NCBI RefSeq assembly: GCF_003207795.1
Contig: NZ_NIRT01000016.1
Location: 1 to 64,000, forward strand
Source of the DNA: Komagataeibacter nataicola
GTDB taxonomy: Bacteria > Pseudomonadota > Alphaproteobacteria > Acetobacterales > Acetobacteraceae
Direction of reading: 5' to 3'
DNA length: 64,000 bases
Below, in pieces: positions 24,460 through 34,586 of the stretch; the first letter of the stretch is position 1; each line of letters opens with the position of its first letter. The notes beneath the pieces are model-generated. The model had not been told where the DNA came from. It saw nothing but the letters and a program-made list of their open reading frames with translations, and searched no databases. A program made the translations under genes and the position numbers.

Positions 24460-26847
24460 ATGAGGAGCGCCACCGTGGCCCAGACTGTCAGTTTCCCCGT
24501 AGGCGGCATGAGCTGTGCGGCCTGCGCCACGCGGCTTGAAAAGGTGCTTAACCGGCAGCCGGGCGTGCAGGCCACGGTCAACTTCGCCACCGCTCGGGTG
24601 CAGGCCGAGGTCGATGATCCGGCAACGGCGCTGCCCGCCATGGCCACGGCGATTGACAGGGCCGGATTCACGACCACCCGGGAGAGCGTGGACCTGTCGG
24701 TTACCGGCATGAGCTGTGCCGCCTGTGCGGCGCGGGTCGAGAAAATTCTCAACCGCCTGCCGCTGACACAGGCCAGCGTGAATTTTGCTACCGGGCGGGC
24801 GCATGTCACGTTTGTGCCTGGCGTGAGCGGGCCGGAAACCTTTATCACCCGCATTGAAAAAGCCGGTTTCGGCGCGGCTCCGGTGGATGACGCGGCACCT
24901 CGCCCAAACCCGCACACCCTGCGCATGCAGGCCTGGCGGGAGGAGCGTAACCAGTTTGTCCTGACCCTGTTGCTGGCGCTGCCGTTCGGGGCGCAGATGC
25001 TGGCCATGCTGGGGGGCATGGGGTTCATGCTGCCTGGCTGGGTGCAGGCCGCGCTGGCTACGGTGGTGCAGTTCTACTGCGCGCGCCACCTTTATCCGCG
25101 TGCGTGGAAAGCCGTGCGCGGGGGGGCTGCCAACATGGATGTGCTGGTGGTGCTGGGAACAGGCATCGCCTATTTTTTCAGTCTGGCCGTTCTGGTCCTG
25201 CGCCTGCCCCAGCCGCTGTATTTCGAGAGCAGCGTTGCCATCATCACGCTCATCTCACTGGGCCGCCTCATGGAGAGCCGCGCGCGCGATAAAACCGCGG
25301 CGGGGCTGGAAAGCCTGCTGAAGCTCCAGCCCCCGCTGGCCCATGTGGAGCGCGCTGGCGTGGTACATGACTGCCCGGTGGAACAGGTGCGCGTGGGTGA
25401 TGTGTTTGTCGTGCGCCCCGGCGAGAGCCTGCCAGTGGATGGCACGGTGCTTGATGGCGCATCGGACGTGAATGAAGCCATGCTGACCGGCGAGAGCCTG
25501 CCCGTGGCCAAACAGGTGCATGACACGGTTTTCGCGGGCACGCTCAACACCACCGGCAGCCTGCGGGTAAAGGCCACCGGGGTAGGGGCGGATACCGCGC
25601 TGGCCCATATCGTGAAAATGGTGGAGCAGGCCCAGGGCAGCAAGGCGCATGTGCAACGTCTGGCCGACCGGGTGGCGGGCGTGTTCGTGCCGGTGGTGCT
25701 GGTGCTGGCGGCTCTCACCTTTGGCGTGTGGTGGGGGGTGAGTGGGCAGGTTTCGCCCAGCCTTATCGCCGCCGTGTCGGTGCTGGTCATTGCCTGCCCG
25801 TGTTCGCTGGGGCTGGCAACGCCCACCGCCATCATGGTGGGTACCGGGCTTGGAGCCCGCGCGGGCATCCTGTTTCGGAACGCCGATGCACTGGAACAGG
25901 CCCAGAAGCTGGACACGCTCATGCTCGACAAGACCGGCACCCTGACCCAAGGCACGCCCATGGTGCAGGATGTGCAGCCCCGGCCCGGCGTGGACCCGGT
26001 CCGCCTGCTGGGGGTGGCCTGCACGCTGGAGCAGGATTCCGAGCACCCGCTGGCCCGCGCCATCATGGCGCATGCTGCAAACCTTGGCGTGCAGCACGGC
26101 ATGCTGGCCGCCTTTCAGGCCACGCCGGGCATGGGGGTGGCAGGCACGGTGGATGGCGTGCCCGCCTGCCTCGGCGCGCCGCGCTTTCTGGCCGAACAAG
26201 GCATTGCGCTGGAGCCGCAGGCGGCAGGCGGGCAGGCGGACGTGGGCCGCACTGTGATCGGCGTGGCGCAGGCGGGGCGCCTGCTCGGCCATATCACCCT
26301 GTCCGACACGTTGCGGCCTGATGCGGTGGCCAGTGTGGCCGCATTCCGGGCGGCGGGCATCCGGGTAGTCATGCTCACGGGTGACAGTCCGCAGGCAGCA
26401 GGCCCCATCGCGGCGGAAGTGGGGGTGGATGACTGCCACGCGGGCGTGCTGCCCGGTGACAAGGCGCGGATCATCGAACAGTATCGCGCGCAGGGTCATG
26501 TGGTGGGCATGGTGGGGGACGGCATCAATGATGCCCCGGCGCTGGCGGCAGCCGATGTGGGGTTTGCCATCGGGGCCGGTACGGCCATTGCGCGCGAGAT
26601 GGCGGATATCGTGCTGATGAAAAATGAACTGGCCAGCGTGGGCGATGCCATCTCGCTCTCACGCGCAACACTGGCCAAGATCCGGCAGAACCTGTTTTTT
26701 GCGTTCATTTATAACATTCTGGGCCTGCCGCTGGCAGCGTTTGGCCTGCTCAACCCCATTGTGGCGGCAGGAGCCATGGCCATGAGTTCGGTCTCGGTCG
26801 TCAGCAACGCGCTGCTGCTCAATCGCTGGAAACCGCGCGCGCGATAG
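24460..26847 (+). CDS. copA: Copper-exporting P1B-type ATPase
   Basis: 795 residues from ATG 24460 (GTG 24454 is an alternative). Two N-terminal heavy-metal domains, each with GMSCAAC, then eight membrane helices. The transport motif CPC is in IACPCSLGLATPTAIM, the phosphorylation site is DKTGTLTQG, and the hinge is GDGINDAPAL. The actuator loop has TGES. The CPC plus two GMxCxxC domains define a Cu(I) exporter (P1B-1). A CsoR-like box lies in the promoter and csoR lies 80 bp downstream, a standard copper-responsive cassette. Confidence 0.96.
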   Translation: MRSATVAQTVSFPVGGMSCAACATRLEKVLNRQPGVQATVNFATARVQAEVDDPATALPAMATAIDRAGFTTTRESVDLSVTGMSCAACAARVEKILNRLPLTQASVNFATGRAHVTFVPGVSGPETFITRIEKAGFGAAPVDDAAPRPNPHTLRMQAWREERNQFVLTLLLALPFGAQMLAMLGGMGFMLPGWVQAALATVVQFYCARHLYPRAWKAVRGGAANMDVLVVLGTGIAYFFSLAVLVLRLPQPLYFESSVAIITLISLGRLMESRARDKTAAGLESLLKLQPPLAHVERAGVVHDCPVEQVRVGDVFVVRPGESLPVDGTVLDGASDVNEAMLTGESLPVAKQVHDTVFAGTLNTTGSLRVKATGVGADTALAHIVKMVEQAQGSKAHVQRLADRVAGVFVPVVLVLAALTFGVWWGVSGQVSPSLIAAVSVLVIACPCSLGLATPTAIMVGTGLGARAGILFRNADALEQAQKLDTLMLDKTGTLTQGTPMVQDVQPRPGVDPVRLLGVACTLEQDSEHPLARAIMAHAANLGVQHGMLAAFQATPGMGVAGTVDGVPACLGAPRFLAEQGIALEPQAAGGQADVGRTVIGVAQAGRLLGHITLSDTLRPDAVASVAAFRAAGIRVVMLTGDSPQAAGPIAAEVGVDDCHAGVLPGDKARIIEQYRAQGHVVGMVGDGINDAPALAAADVGFAIGAGTAIAREMADIVLMKNELASVGDAISLSRATLAKIRQNLFFAFIYNILGLPLAAFGLLNPIVAAGAMAMSSVSVVSNALLLNRWKPRAR

Positions 26848-26927
26848 CTGAATGGTGCGTACGCCCTGTTACGGTCTGTTCCGCGTGCGTGCGCTCGCCT
26901 ATGCTATTGCCAGTTGCATGACCCAGT

Positions 26928-27290
26928 ATGATTCAAGGGATAGAACGACGCGTGACCAGACATAAACAGCAGGCGACAGACCCTGCCTCGTGCACGCAGT
27001 GCGCCCCGCCGCAGGACAGGGTCGTGGAACAGCCCCATAAAAAAGCCCTGACCAACCGCGTGCGCCGCATTGAAGGGCAGGTGGGCGGCGTGCTGAACAT
27101 GATTGAGAACGACCGCTACTGCGTGGATATCCTGACCCAGATCTCGGCGGTAAAATCGGCGCTCGATGGCGTTGCGATCCAGATCCTGTCCTCCCACGCC
27201 AAGGGCTGCGTGCGCAAGGCGGTGCAGGAAGATGGCGGCGAGGAAACCATGGAAGAATTGCTCGGCATCATCCGCAAGCTGATCCGCTAG
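26928..27290 (+). CDS. csoR: CsoR-type copper-sensing repressor
   Basis: About 120 residues of the DUF156 all-helical family, which represses copper export genes and releases DNA on binding Cu(I). The sensing triad is Cys65 (RYCVDIL), His90 and Cys94 (SSHAKGCV). Spacings of 25 and 4 residues equal the Cys36-His61-Cys65 layout of the M. tuberculosis protein, so copper rather than nickel or formaldehyde is likely. The N-terminus before the core (residues 1-38) is longer than usual and holds CTQC; a GTG at 26952 would shorten it. Expected targets are the boxes at 24425 and 20392. Confidence 0.92.
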   Translation: MIQGIERRVTRHKQQATDPASCTQCAPPQDRVVEQPHKKALTNRVRRIEGQVGGVLNMIENDRYCVDILTQISAVKSALDGVAIQILSSHAKGCVRKAVQEDGGEETMEELLGIIRKLIR

Positions 27291-27635
27291 GTGTGATCCT
27301 GATGAAGTGAAAGATGCGGCCTTTGCTGAAAATGTTCGTTTCATAGTCGTCAGGCACAAAACAGATAGCCTTGGCGCTGAATATTACTATCGCAATGCAT
27401 CTTTTACTATAGGGTAATGAAAATGATCGTACCGCCTGATTATGCAAAATCGCGCGAGGTATGCCCTGAATATAAGTATTAAATCATCAAAAATGAGAAA
27501 TTATTATTATAATTGAGATTTTCTATAAAGTATAGAACTATAAATAAATAAAATATATAAATATGTAATAAATAAATTATCAAAGAACTGGTAATATATC
27601 ACGGCACCCCTCTGCTTCCGGGGTGCCTCCCGGCT
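27291..27635. other. AT-rich island between convergent genes
   Basis: 345 bp, of which about 27430-27600 is almost pure A/T, in sharp contrast to the GC-rich genes around it. No coding frame, tRNA or repeat copy is seen. A GlpQ terminator closes the right side. Confidence 0.6.
27603..27628 (-). terminator. Stem-loop after glpQ
   Basis: GGCACCCC and GGGGTGCC arms with a nine-base loop, directly downstream of the glpQ stop on the minus strand. The following bases are AT-rich rather than a clean T-run. Confidence 0.55.
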
Positions 27636-28742
27636 TTACAGTCCCAGCGCCATGCGCCCTATGGCTGGGTCATCGGTAAAGAAGCCATCAAGCCCCAGAT
27701 CCAGATGGCGCCGTATTTCGGCAATCGAGCCGGGCACGTTACGCGCGCTGTCGCCCTCGCCATTGCGCAGCTGCGCGGGCAGGAAAAAGTTCTCGGGGCG
27801 GAAGGTGTAGGAATGCACCAGCAGTCCTGCGGCGTGGGCATCATCGATCAGGCTGGTGGGGGCAAGCCACGCGCCGGAGGCATCACGCGGAATGATGTCA
27901 TCGTTCGAGGGGCCAATGACATCGGCATAGGCCCGCACGCCGCGCAGGCCATCGGGGGTCATGAAGTCGCCAAACGTGACTGTCCTGGCTGTGCCCAGCG
28001 TGTCGGGCACCGTTTCCGTGCGCCCGCCCATCAGGAACATGAGCCGGGCCTGTGGGTTGATGGCCTGCACCCGGCCATGGAGCGCGCGCAGGTTCGCCGT
28101 CTCGAAGGACTGCACCTCAAGCGGGCAGTAACGGGTGTAGTCGTGGGCGGCGATGACGTGCAGGAACGTTTCTTCCGGCGTATGGCCCAACTGATGGAAA
28201 TGCGTTGAATTCTTTATTTCGGGTATCAGCCCGATCACGCGCCCGCGGGTTGCCGCCTCGGCTGCGACAAAGTCGATCACTTCCTCAAATGTCGGAATAT
28301 CGAAATGCCCGTCATAGCGGGTATTGTGGGCACGGATGGCGGGCAGGCGTTCCCTGGCGCGCAGGGTCTTGAGTTCGGCTAAGGTAAAGTCGGTCGTGAA
28401 CCAGCCGGTTTCCGCCTTGCCATCAATGGTCATGGTGCGGCGGCGGCTGGCAAATTCGGGGTGGCTGGCCACATCGGACGTGCCCGCGATATTGCTTTCA
28501 TGGCGGGCGACAAGCACGCCATCGCGCGTGGGCACGAGGTCAGGCTCGATATAATCCGCCCCATCGGCAATGGCGCGGGCATAGGCGGCGAGCGTGTGCT
28601 CGGGCCGCAGGGCCGATGCCCCCCGATGCGCCATGACGGAGGGCACCGGTGCCAGGGAAGGGTTTGCAAAAGCCTGCCGGGCTGCTGTCAGCGCGGCCAT
28701 GCCCATTAATGTGCCTGTCATGGCCTGTCTGCGTGTCAGCAT
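27636..28742 (-). CDS. glpQ: Periplasmic glycerophosphodiester phosphodiesterase
   Basis: Hydrolyses glycerophosphodiesters to glycerol-3-phosphate plus alcohol. 368 residues with a Tat-like N-terminus (LTRRQAMTGTLMGMAALTAA) and a GDPD TIM barrel. Catalytic and metal residues are visible: His39-Arg40 in AHRGAS, Glu65 and Asp67 in YIEPDLV, and His81 in ARHES. Length fits the secreted GlpQ type (about 360), longer than the cytosolic UgpQ type. Divergent from a large TonB receptor; the two could form a phosphate/organophosphate acquisition unit, but no Pho box was recognised. Confidence 0.93.
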   Translation of the reverse strand: MLTRRQAMTGTLMGMAALTAARQAFANPSLAPVPSVMAHRGASALRPEHTLAAYARAIADGADYIEPDLVPTRDGVLVARHESNIAGTSDVASHPEFASRRRTMTIDGKAETGWFTTDFTLAELKTLRARERLPAIRAHNTRYDGHFDIPTFEEVIDFVAAEAATRGRVIGLIPEIKNSTHFHQLGHTPEETFLHVIAAHDYTRYCPLEVQSFETANLRALHGRVQAINPQARLMFLMGGRTETVPDTLGTARTVTFGDFMTPDGLRGVRAYADVIGPSNDDIIPRDASGAWLAPTSLIDDAHAAGLLVHSYTFRPENFFLPAQLRNGEGDSARNVPGSIAEIRRHLDLGLDGFFTDDPAIGRMALGL

Positions 28743-28945
28743 GCCTCTGTCCTTTAAAAGCGTGCGCCAATTTTAAACAAGAATACGCACGGAGCAATGG
28801 AGGGCGACTGGCCAGAACGGCGCTTAACCGGGAAATACAATATGACAGTTTAATGAAAGTTTTTCCGCAAAAGGAGAAAACCGCTTTTTCGATTGTCTCT
28901 CCTGTCATGACGGCTTTTGGCGCCCGCTAACAGGAACCATGATAC

Positions 28946-31852
28946 ATGACAGTCCGCTTCCGGTGTGATTTCCGTGCTTTTTTACTTGTTACGGCTGGCA
29001 CGGCCAGTCTGGTCATGCCATGGGCGCGCGCCGAGGCCCGGACCATTCATATTGCCGCCCAGCCCATGGCGCAGGCGCTTGAGGCGCTGGGGCGCCAGAC
29101 GGGCCAGAACATCGTTTTCACGCCGCAGCAGGTGGCCCATATCAGGGCGGATGCGGTCAATGGCAACATGACGGCGGCACAGGCGGTGCGACGCGCGCTC
29201 GCCCATAGCGGGCTTACGGCCGAGAGCGTGAATGACGGCGGTTTCATCATCCATTCAGGCGCGGCAGACCGGAAGGCGGGTAAAACAGGCACGTTGCCGA
29301 ACGGAAGCGAACAGAAGGGCGACGTGAACGACATTGAAAAGATGTTTGTCGTAGCCCACAAGAAAAGCCAGAACGAGAAACGCACCTCCAACATCATCAT
29401 GGATACGGTGGCGTATGACCCGTTTGAAAACCTTGGCGGCGTATCTTCGGTGGCGCAGTCCCTGATCCAGTTGCCTGGCGTGACCGGCATTACCGATGGC
29501 GATGAGCCGCGCTACATCAGCGTGCGCGGCATCAGCCCCGACCTGAACCATACGACAATGGACGGCATTACCCTCTCCTCCATTGGCGAGAGCGGAAGTG
29601 CGGGCACGCGGCGCGTCAACCTGCAGGACATTCCATCGGAAATGACCTCGCGGATGAACGTGTACAAAAGCTTCACCGCCGAGCAGGATGGCGATGCGAT
29701 TGGCGGCGTGATCGATCTCATTCCCATGAGTGCCTTTGACCATAAAGGCATGTACAAATACCTCGATGCCTATGGCATCTGGTCCAGCAAGCGCGGGGGC
29801 GTGGGGGCCAATGGGCTCAAGGGTTATGCGCCGCATATGGGCGAGGGGGCCAAGGGCACGTTTTCCGATACGTTCGGCAGGCACCATGAGTTCGGCATCG
29901 TGCTGTCCATGCGCTACCAGGAGCGCGCGCGTAACACGACCAAGAACTGGCAGGCCTATGATTATGACAATGCCGATGGCACGAGCAGCACCACGCCCGG
30001 CAACTCATGGACCGGGCATGTCAGGCCCAGCCAGTATTCAACAGGTGAGTACGCCAATGACGTGACCAATATTGGCGGCTCGGGCAAGCTGGAATGGAAA
30101 CCCACCGACAGGAACCTGTACATGTCGGTCATGGGGTGGTCCTACGCGCGGTGGGAACATTCGGTCATGGACAAGGAAGACTATAACCTGAAGAACACGG
30201 TTACGAGCGAGGACGGGATGGATATTCCCGTCAACAGCATCTACGCGCGCCGCAGGCAGAACGAATGGCACCGACAGAACAGTGGCATTATCGGGCATCT
30301 TGACTGGCACAAGGACAAGCACAGCCTGATCCTGCGCGCGGGCTATACGATGGAGGACTATAACGATTACCAGCCCTATATTGCCGCACGTGCCTACCCG
30401 AAAAAACTGACCGCCAGTTACAGCGGCTACCCCTCGGGCGATGGCATGTGGCAGCAGGGGCCGCTGTCAAACCCCACCGCCGCACAGACCGCGACATGGA
30501 ACCTGTATAATGATGGCTCCTACCAGACATGGGAGCGCGCATCGGAGCGCGTGCCATCCGTAAGGCTGGATTACAGCTGGAATGCCGACAGGAACGCCAG
30601 GGGGTTTGGCATCGTGAGCGGCTTTCAGTGGCGTGAACTGACGCTCGACCATAATGAGCAGCAGACCTATTACGACAGCACGGAAAATTTCACCGGCCAG
30701 ATGCTCCAGAGCAGCCATGTGCCCTGGAACAATACCTATCCCGAGACCTTCATCGGCCCCAATGGCTATACTTTCAACTGGTCCAGCCTGACGGTGGACC
30801 AGAAAAAATCTCTCTATAATAGCGGCATTTCAAACTACAGATATCGTGAGAACATATTCGACGGCTATGTCTCGCTGCACTACATCTGGAAACATACCGC
30901 CTTTATTGCCGGTGTGCGGGCTGACGCCACCAATTATGCGGGCTGGGCTCCCCAGATCAACGGCACGACGCAGACGGTTTCACCCGGTTTTACAAAGCAG
31001 GGCGGGTCTTACATCAACCCGCTACCCTCGTTTGATGTCGTGCATCACTTCCCGCATGAGGTTACGGTGCATACATCCTACAGCCAGTCCATCGGTCGCC
31101 CCGCGCCGGGGCAGATCGCCATGGCGGCATCCGAGAGCTGTGGTGATGATGACTCGGGAGGTACAGACTGCACCATTTCCAAGGGCAATACCCACCTCAG
31201 GCCCCGTCGGTCCCAGAACTTTGATATTTCGGTTGATAAATGGTTCAACCGTGGCAATGGCATGGTCAGCCTTGCGTTCTTCAGTAAATGGATCAAGGAC
31301 GATATTGTTACCAGCCGCTCGCTTTATACAGATAATACAGGCACGCTTTATCAGGTGACAATGCCGGTGAACGCGCAGTCCGCCGGGGTCAAGGGCATTG
31401 AATTCAATGTCATGAACCGTAACCTGCACGCCTTTGGCCAGATTATTGACCTGCAGGCGAACGTGACATGGCTCAAGGGCCATGAAAGTTATTCAAACGG
31501 TACGTCGGTGGTCAATTACAATGCCATGATCTACCAGCCCAGCTTTATCGCCAATGGTATGATGACATGGCACATTCCGCAGATAAAAGGCGCGCTGCGC
31601 ACCACCGTCAATTATTCAGGAAAGTATTTCACCTCTTTTGGTGCAACGCCGGGCGCATCTGACGGGTTTGGCAACTTCCTCACCTTCAACCTTGGCTTCT
31701 GGCATCAGGTCTATCCGGGCATTACACTGAAATACGAAGTCATGAACCTCGCCAACTGGCAGCCGCGCTATGTAACCGGCAATCATCTGCAATATGTTGA
31801 TGAGATGGATAATTATGGCCGTGCCGTTTATTTCCATGTTGTTTTCAACTGA
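28946..31852 (+). CDS. TonB-dependent receptor with N-terminal STN domain
   Basis: 968 residues: signal peptide (FLLVTAGTASLVMPWARA), an STN domain (about 33-105; IAAQPMAQALEALGRQTGQN), then the plug (LIQLPGVTGITDGDEPRYIS, VRGISPDLNHTTMDGI) and a 22-strand barrel ending in YFHVVFN. The plug is of the Caulobacter-like subtype (EPRYISVRG). STN domains usually signal to an anti-sigma factor, but no FecI/FecR pair lies nearby, so the partner is elsewhere or absent. AGGAACC supports the start. Divergent from glpQ. Ligand unknown. Confidence 0.92.
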   Translation: MTVRFRCDFRAFLLVTAGTASLVMPWARAEARTIHIAAQPMAQALEALGRQTGQNIVFTPQQVAHIRADAVNGNMTAAQAVRRALAHSGLTAESVNDGGFIIHSGAADRKAGKTGTLPNGSEQKGDVNDIEKMFVVAHKKSQNEKRTSNIIMDTVAYDPFENLGGVSSVAQSLIQLPGVTGITDGDEPRYISVRGISPDLNHTTMDGITLSSIGESGSAGTRRVNLQDIPSEMTSRMNVYKSFTAEQDGDAIGGVIDLIPMSAFDHKGMYKYLDAYGIWSSKRGGVGANGLKGYAPHMGEGAKGTFSDTFGRHHEFGIVLSMRYQERARNTTKNWQAYDYDNADGTSSTTPGNSWTGHVRPSQYSTGEYANDVTNIGGSGKLEWKPTDRNLYMSVMGWSYARWEHSVMDKEDYNLKNTVTSEDGMDIPVNSIYARRRQNEWHRQNSGIIGHLDWHKDKHSLILRAGYTMEDYNDYQPYIAARAYPKKLTASYSGYPSGDGMWQQGPLSNPTAAQTATWNLYNDGSYQTWERASERVPSVRLDYSWNADRNARGFGIVSGFQWRELTLDHNEQQTYYDSTENFTGQMLQSSHVPWNNTYPETFIGPNGYTFNWSSLTVDQKKSLYNSGISNYRYRENIFDGYVSLHYIWKHTAFIAGVRADATNYAGWAPQINGTTQTVSPGFTKQGGSYINPLPSFDVVHHFPHEVTVHTSYSQSIGRPAPGQIAMAASESCGDDDSGGTDCTISKGNTHLRPRRSQNFDISVDKWFNRGNGMVSLAFFSKWIKDDIVTSRSLYTDNTGTLYQVTMPVNAQSAGVKGIEFNVMNRNLHAFGQIIDLQANVTWLKGHESYSNGTSVVNYNAMIYQPSFIANGMMTWHIPQIKGALRTTVNYSGKYFTSFGATPGASDGFGNFLTFNLGFWHQVYPGITLKYEVMNLANWQPRYVTGNHLQYVDEMDNYGRAVYFHVVFN

Positions 31853-32313
31853 CGGATTACATGCCTGGCGGAGTTATTTTCAAACGCTGCCCGCCCGGGC
31901 ATGGTAGTGTAGCGGGCGATGATTGAAATGAACAGGAACGGGATCATTATGTTCATGGAAAACTGAAATATTAATGATTCTTTTCAAATACATATTAAAA
32001 CGTATTTCATAATCAGAACGCCTCATGGCATCATAATGGCCTTCATGCATGGTTCTGTCTTCTGTGCGGGGGCATGCGGTTATGGTGGCGGGTGGTCTGG
32101 CCATGTCACTATATTTTTACAAAACATGTCCTGCCCGCATCACCGCTGCTTTTACTCATGGGACGTGAAGCTGCTATACGCGGAGATGGGGGTATAAAAG
32201 GTTGCGGGACTGCAGTAAGGAGCGGTATCGATATAAACACTATTGCATCCCGCATGGTCATGCCTGTCTTCCGGCATTCCTGCTGGACCAACGTGCATGA
32301 GAGGCGACCCTAG
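31853..32313. other. Leader region of the dehydrogenase operon
   Basis: 461 bp, AT-rich on the left and GC-rich on the right. No convincing gene. GAGAGGCGA just before 32314 is the ribosome site of the first subunit. Confidence 0.45.
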
Positions 32314-32931
32314 ATGGCTGCAGACCGGCCCTGTTTTCCTACCAGTATTCATCGTTCCACCCCCAATGCCATCAGACTGAACCGGGCGCTGCGCATGTCG
32401 CGCCGCGATGCGCTGCTTGGCGCGCTCGGGGCCGCCGCTGTCGTTACGGGCAGCAGGCAGGGCATGGCCGCCACGGCAGGGCAGGACGACACGGGCGTGC
32501 CGCTGTTCATGGCCTTGTCGCAGCGCCTGACGGACCGTGACACGCTCGACCCGCGCATTGGCAATGCCCTGTATGCGGGCATCATCAACGCGGTGCCCGA
32601 GCGGCGCGACCAGATCCAGAAGCTGCATGACTTCATGACTGGCGGCAGCTTCGCCTCCGCCCGCGCGCTCGCCTCCGCCGCCGAGCATCAGGATCCCGTG
32701 TTCAAGGATGTCATTCAGGATATCATGACCGGCTGGTATCGCGGCCTGGCCGATCACAAGGTCGTGGTCTACCGCTCCGCGCTGATGTTCGACATCACCA
32801 AGGATGCGATCTACCCCAAGACCTATGCAACCGGGGGCCCGTTCTACTGGACCCAGACCCCGCCGGAAGTGGCTGTTCCTACTGGTGAACCTGCCCTTTC
32901 GCCTTCGAAACTCGTGATCGAACCTACCTGA
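32314..32931 (+). CDS. FAD sugar-acid dehydrogenase small (gamma) subunit
   Basis: 205 residues of the gluconate 2-dehydrogenase subunit 3 family. A Tat signal (LRMSRRDALLGALGAAAVVT) lets the folded FAD subunit cross the membrane with it, since the large subunit has no signal of its own. Mature segments PLFMALSQRLTDRDTLDPRI and PKTYATGGPFYWTQTPP match the family. First gene of an S-L-C operon; 17 bp to the large-subunit gene. The same architecture serves gluconate, 2-ketogluconate, sorbitol and fructose dehydrogenases, so the substrate is not fixed by this subunit. Confidence 0.9.
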   Translation: MAADRPCFPTSIHRSTPNAIRLNRALRMSRRDALLGALGAAAVVTGSRQGMAATAGQDDTGVPLFMALSQRLTDRDTLDPRIGNALYAGIINAVPERRDQIQKLHDFMTGGSFASARALASAAEHQDPVFKDVIQDIMTGWYRGLADHKVVVYRSALMFDITKDAIYPKTYATGGPFYWTQTPPEVAVPTGEPALSPSKLVIEPT

Positions 32932-32948
32932 TATCCGGAGCCTTTTTT

Positions 32949-34586
32949 ATGCCGTCCGAACAAGACCTATCTGCTGACGTCGTGATCGTCGGCTCCGGCG
33001 TCGCTGGCAGCTCCATTGCCAACGAACTGGCGCGCGCGGGTATTTCCGTCATCGTGCTTGAAGCGGGGCCTCGGGTTGACCGCCAGCATTTTGTCGAGAA
33101 TTTCCGCAACCTCGAGAACAAGCCCTCCTATCAGGGGCCGTTCCCGGCGGTGCCGTGGGCGCGTCATCCGCCCAACCAGATCACCCCCAACGAGTACCTG
33201 CACACCACCGGCCCCGATGCCGAGGCCTACCAGCAGGTTTATCTGCGCATGATGGGTGGCACCACATGGCACTGGGCGGGCTGCGCGTGGCGTTACCTGC
33301 CATCGGATTTCGAGCTCAAGACCCGCTATGGCCAGGGTCGTGACTGGGCGCTGAAATATGATGATCTCGAGCCGTTCTACTACCAGGCCGAGGTGATGAT
33401 GGGCGTGTGTGGCCCCGATCCGTCGGTGGAAGACCTCGGTTCGCCGCGCAAGCAGCCTTACCCGATGGATGCGCTGCCCATTTCCTACGCAGCCCAGCAG
33501 TTTCGCAAGCTGATTGGCGAGAAGACACCGTATCGCGTGGTGCATGAGCCGCAGGCCCGCAACACCCGCCCGTATGACAGCCGCCCGACCTGCGAGGGGC
33601 ATAACAACTGCATGCCCATCTGCCCGATCGGGGCCATGTATAACGGCAGCTACTCCGTCTATCATGCCGAGGCGGCCGGGGCGAAGTTCGTGCCCAACGC
33701 CGTGGTGTACCGAATCGAGCGTGACAGCGCCAACAAGCGCGTGACCGCCGTGCATTATTACGATCCCGACAAGGGATCGCACCGCGTGACCGGCAAGTAT
33801 TTCGTGATTGCGGCGCACTGCATCGAGACCGCGAAGCTCATGCTGTTCTCTGCCGATGAGCAGAGCCCTGACGGCATTGCCAACAGTTCGGGCCATGTGG
33901 GCCGCAACATGATGGACCACACCGGCGTGCAGGTGAGCTTCATCAGTGGCGACAAGGCCCTGTGGCCGGGTCGTGGCCCGCTGGAAACCAACGTGATTGA
34001 CAATTTCCGCGATGGTGACTGGCGCAACGAGCGTGGTGCGTATCTTGTGCACATGGTCGATGACAACCAGGTCGACCTTGCCACGCAGCTTGCCATTGCC
34101 AAGGGGTATGTCGGGCGCGAGCTTGAGGAGCAGATCCGCTATCTCGCCTCGCACACGGTGCGCCTGTTCAGCCATAACGAAGGCCTTGCCGACCCGGACA
34201 ACCGCCTGACGCTGAGCAAGACCAACAAGGACATGCTCGGCATTCCGCACCCCGAGGTCTATTACAAGCTGCCCGAATATACGGTGAAGAGCTGTGAGCA
34301 CACGCGCGGCCTGTTCCGCGATCTGATCGGTCTCATGCATGGCACGGACGAGGAATGGACGCCGGGCTACTTCCCGCAGGACCATCCCGCAGGCAGCACC
34401 ATCATGGGCACCGACCCGAAGGATTCCGTGGTGGACGGCTTCTGCCGCACGCATGACCACGAGAACCTGTTCATCGCGAGTTCGTCCGTTTTCTCTTCGG
34501 TCGGAACCGGCAACATCACCCTGACAGTCGCCGCACTTGCCCTGCGCGTGGCTGATACGCTTAAAAAAGAACTCGCCCATGCCTGA
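32949..34586 (+). CDS. FAD-dependent GMC dehydrogenase large subunit
   Basis: 545-residue catalytic subunit of the membrane-bound periplasmic dehydrogenase. FAD Rossmann motif VVIVGSGVAGSSIANELA at residues 10-27; the GMC C-terminal domain includes STIMGTDPKDSVVDGFCRTH with the catalytic His pair region. A cysteine group CEGHNNCMPIC (C-x5-C-x3-C) matches the 3Fe-4S ligands of FAD glucose and fructose dehydrogenases. Overall it resembles both the fructose-dehydrogenase and gluconate-2-dehydrogenase large subunits; in this Gcd-bearing background gluconate oxidation to 2-ketogluconate is the most sensible guess. Overlaps the cytochrome gene by 8 bp. Confidence 0.92.
   Translation: MPSEQDLSADVVIVGSGVAGSSIANELARAGISVIVLEAGPRVDRQHFVENFRNLENKPSYQGPFPAVPWARHPPNQITPNEYLHTTGPDAEAYQQVYLRMMGGTTWHWAGCAWRYLPSDFELKTRYGQGRDWALKYDDLEPFYYQAEVMMGVCGPDPSVEDLGSPRKQPYPMDALPISYAAQQFRKLIGEKTPYRVVHEPQARNTRPYDSRPTCEGHNNCMPICPIGAMYNGSYSVYHAEAAGAKFVPNAVVYRIERDSANKRVTAVHYYDPDKGSHRVTGKYFVIAAHCIETAKLMLFSADEQSPDGIANSSGHVGRNMMDHTGVQVSFISGDKALWPGRGPLETNVIDNFRDGDWRNERGAYLVHMVDDNQVDLATQLAIAKGYVGRELEEQIRYLASHTVRLFSHNEGLADPDNRLTLSKTNKDMLGIPHPEVYYKLPEYTVKSCEHTRGLFRDLIGLMHGTDEEWTPGYFPQDHPAGSTIMGTDPKDSVVDGFCRTHDHENLFIASSSVFSSVGTGNITLTVAALALRVADTLKKELAHA

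Noticed and set aside
32176-32195. ATACG...GGGGGTAT before the dehydrogenase operon, similar to the CsoR boxes
   Set aside because: Right half matches but the spacing is 20 rather than 17 bp and the left half differs, so copper control of the dehydrogenase is not supported.
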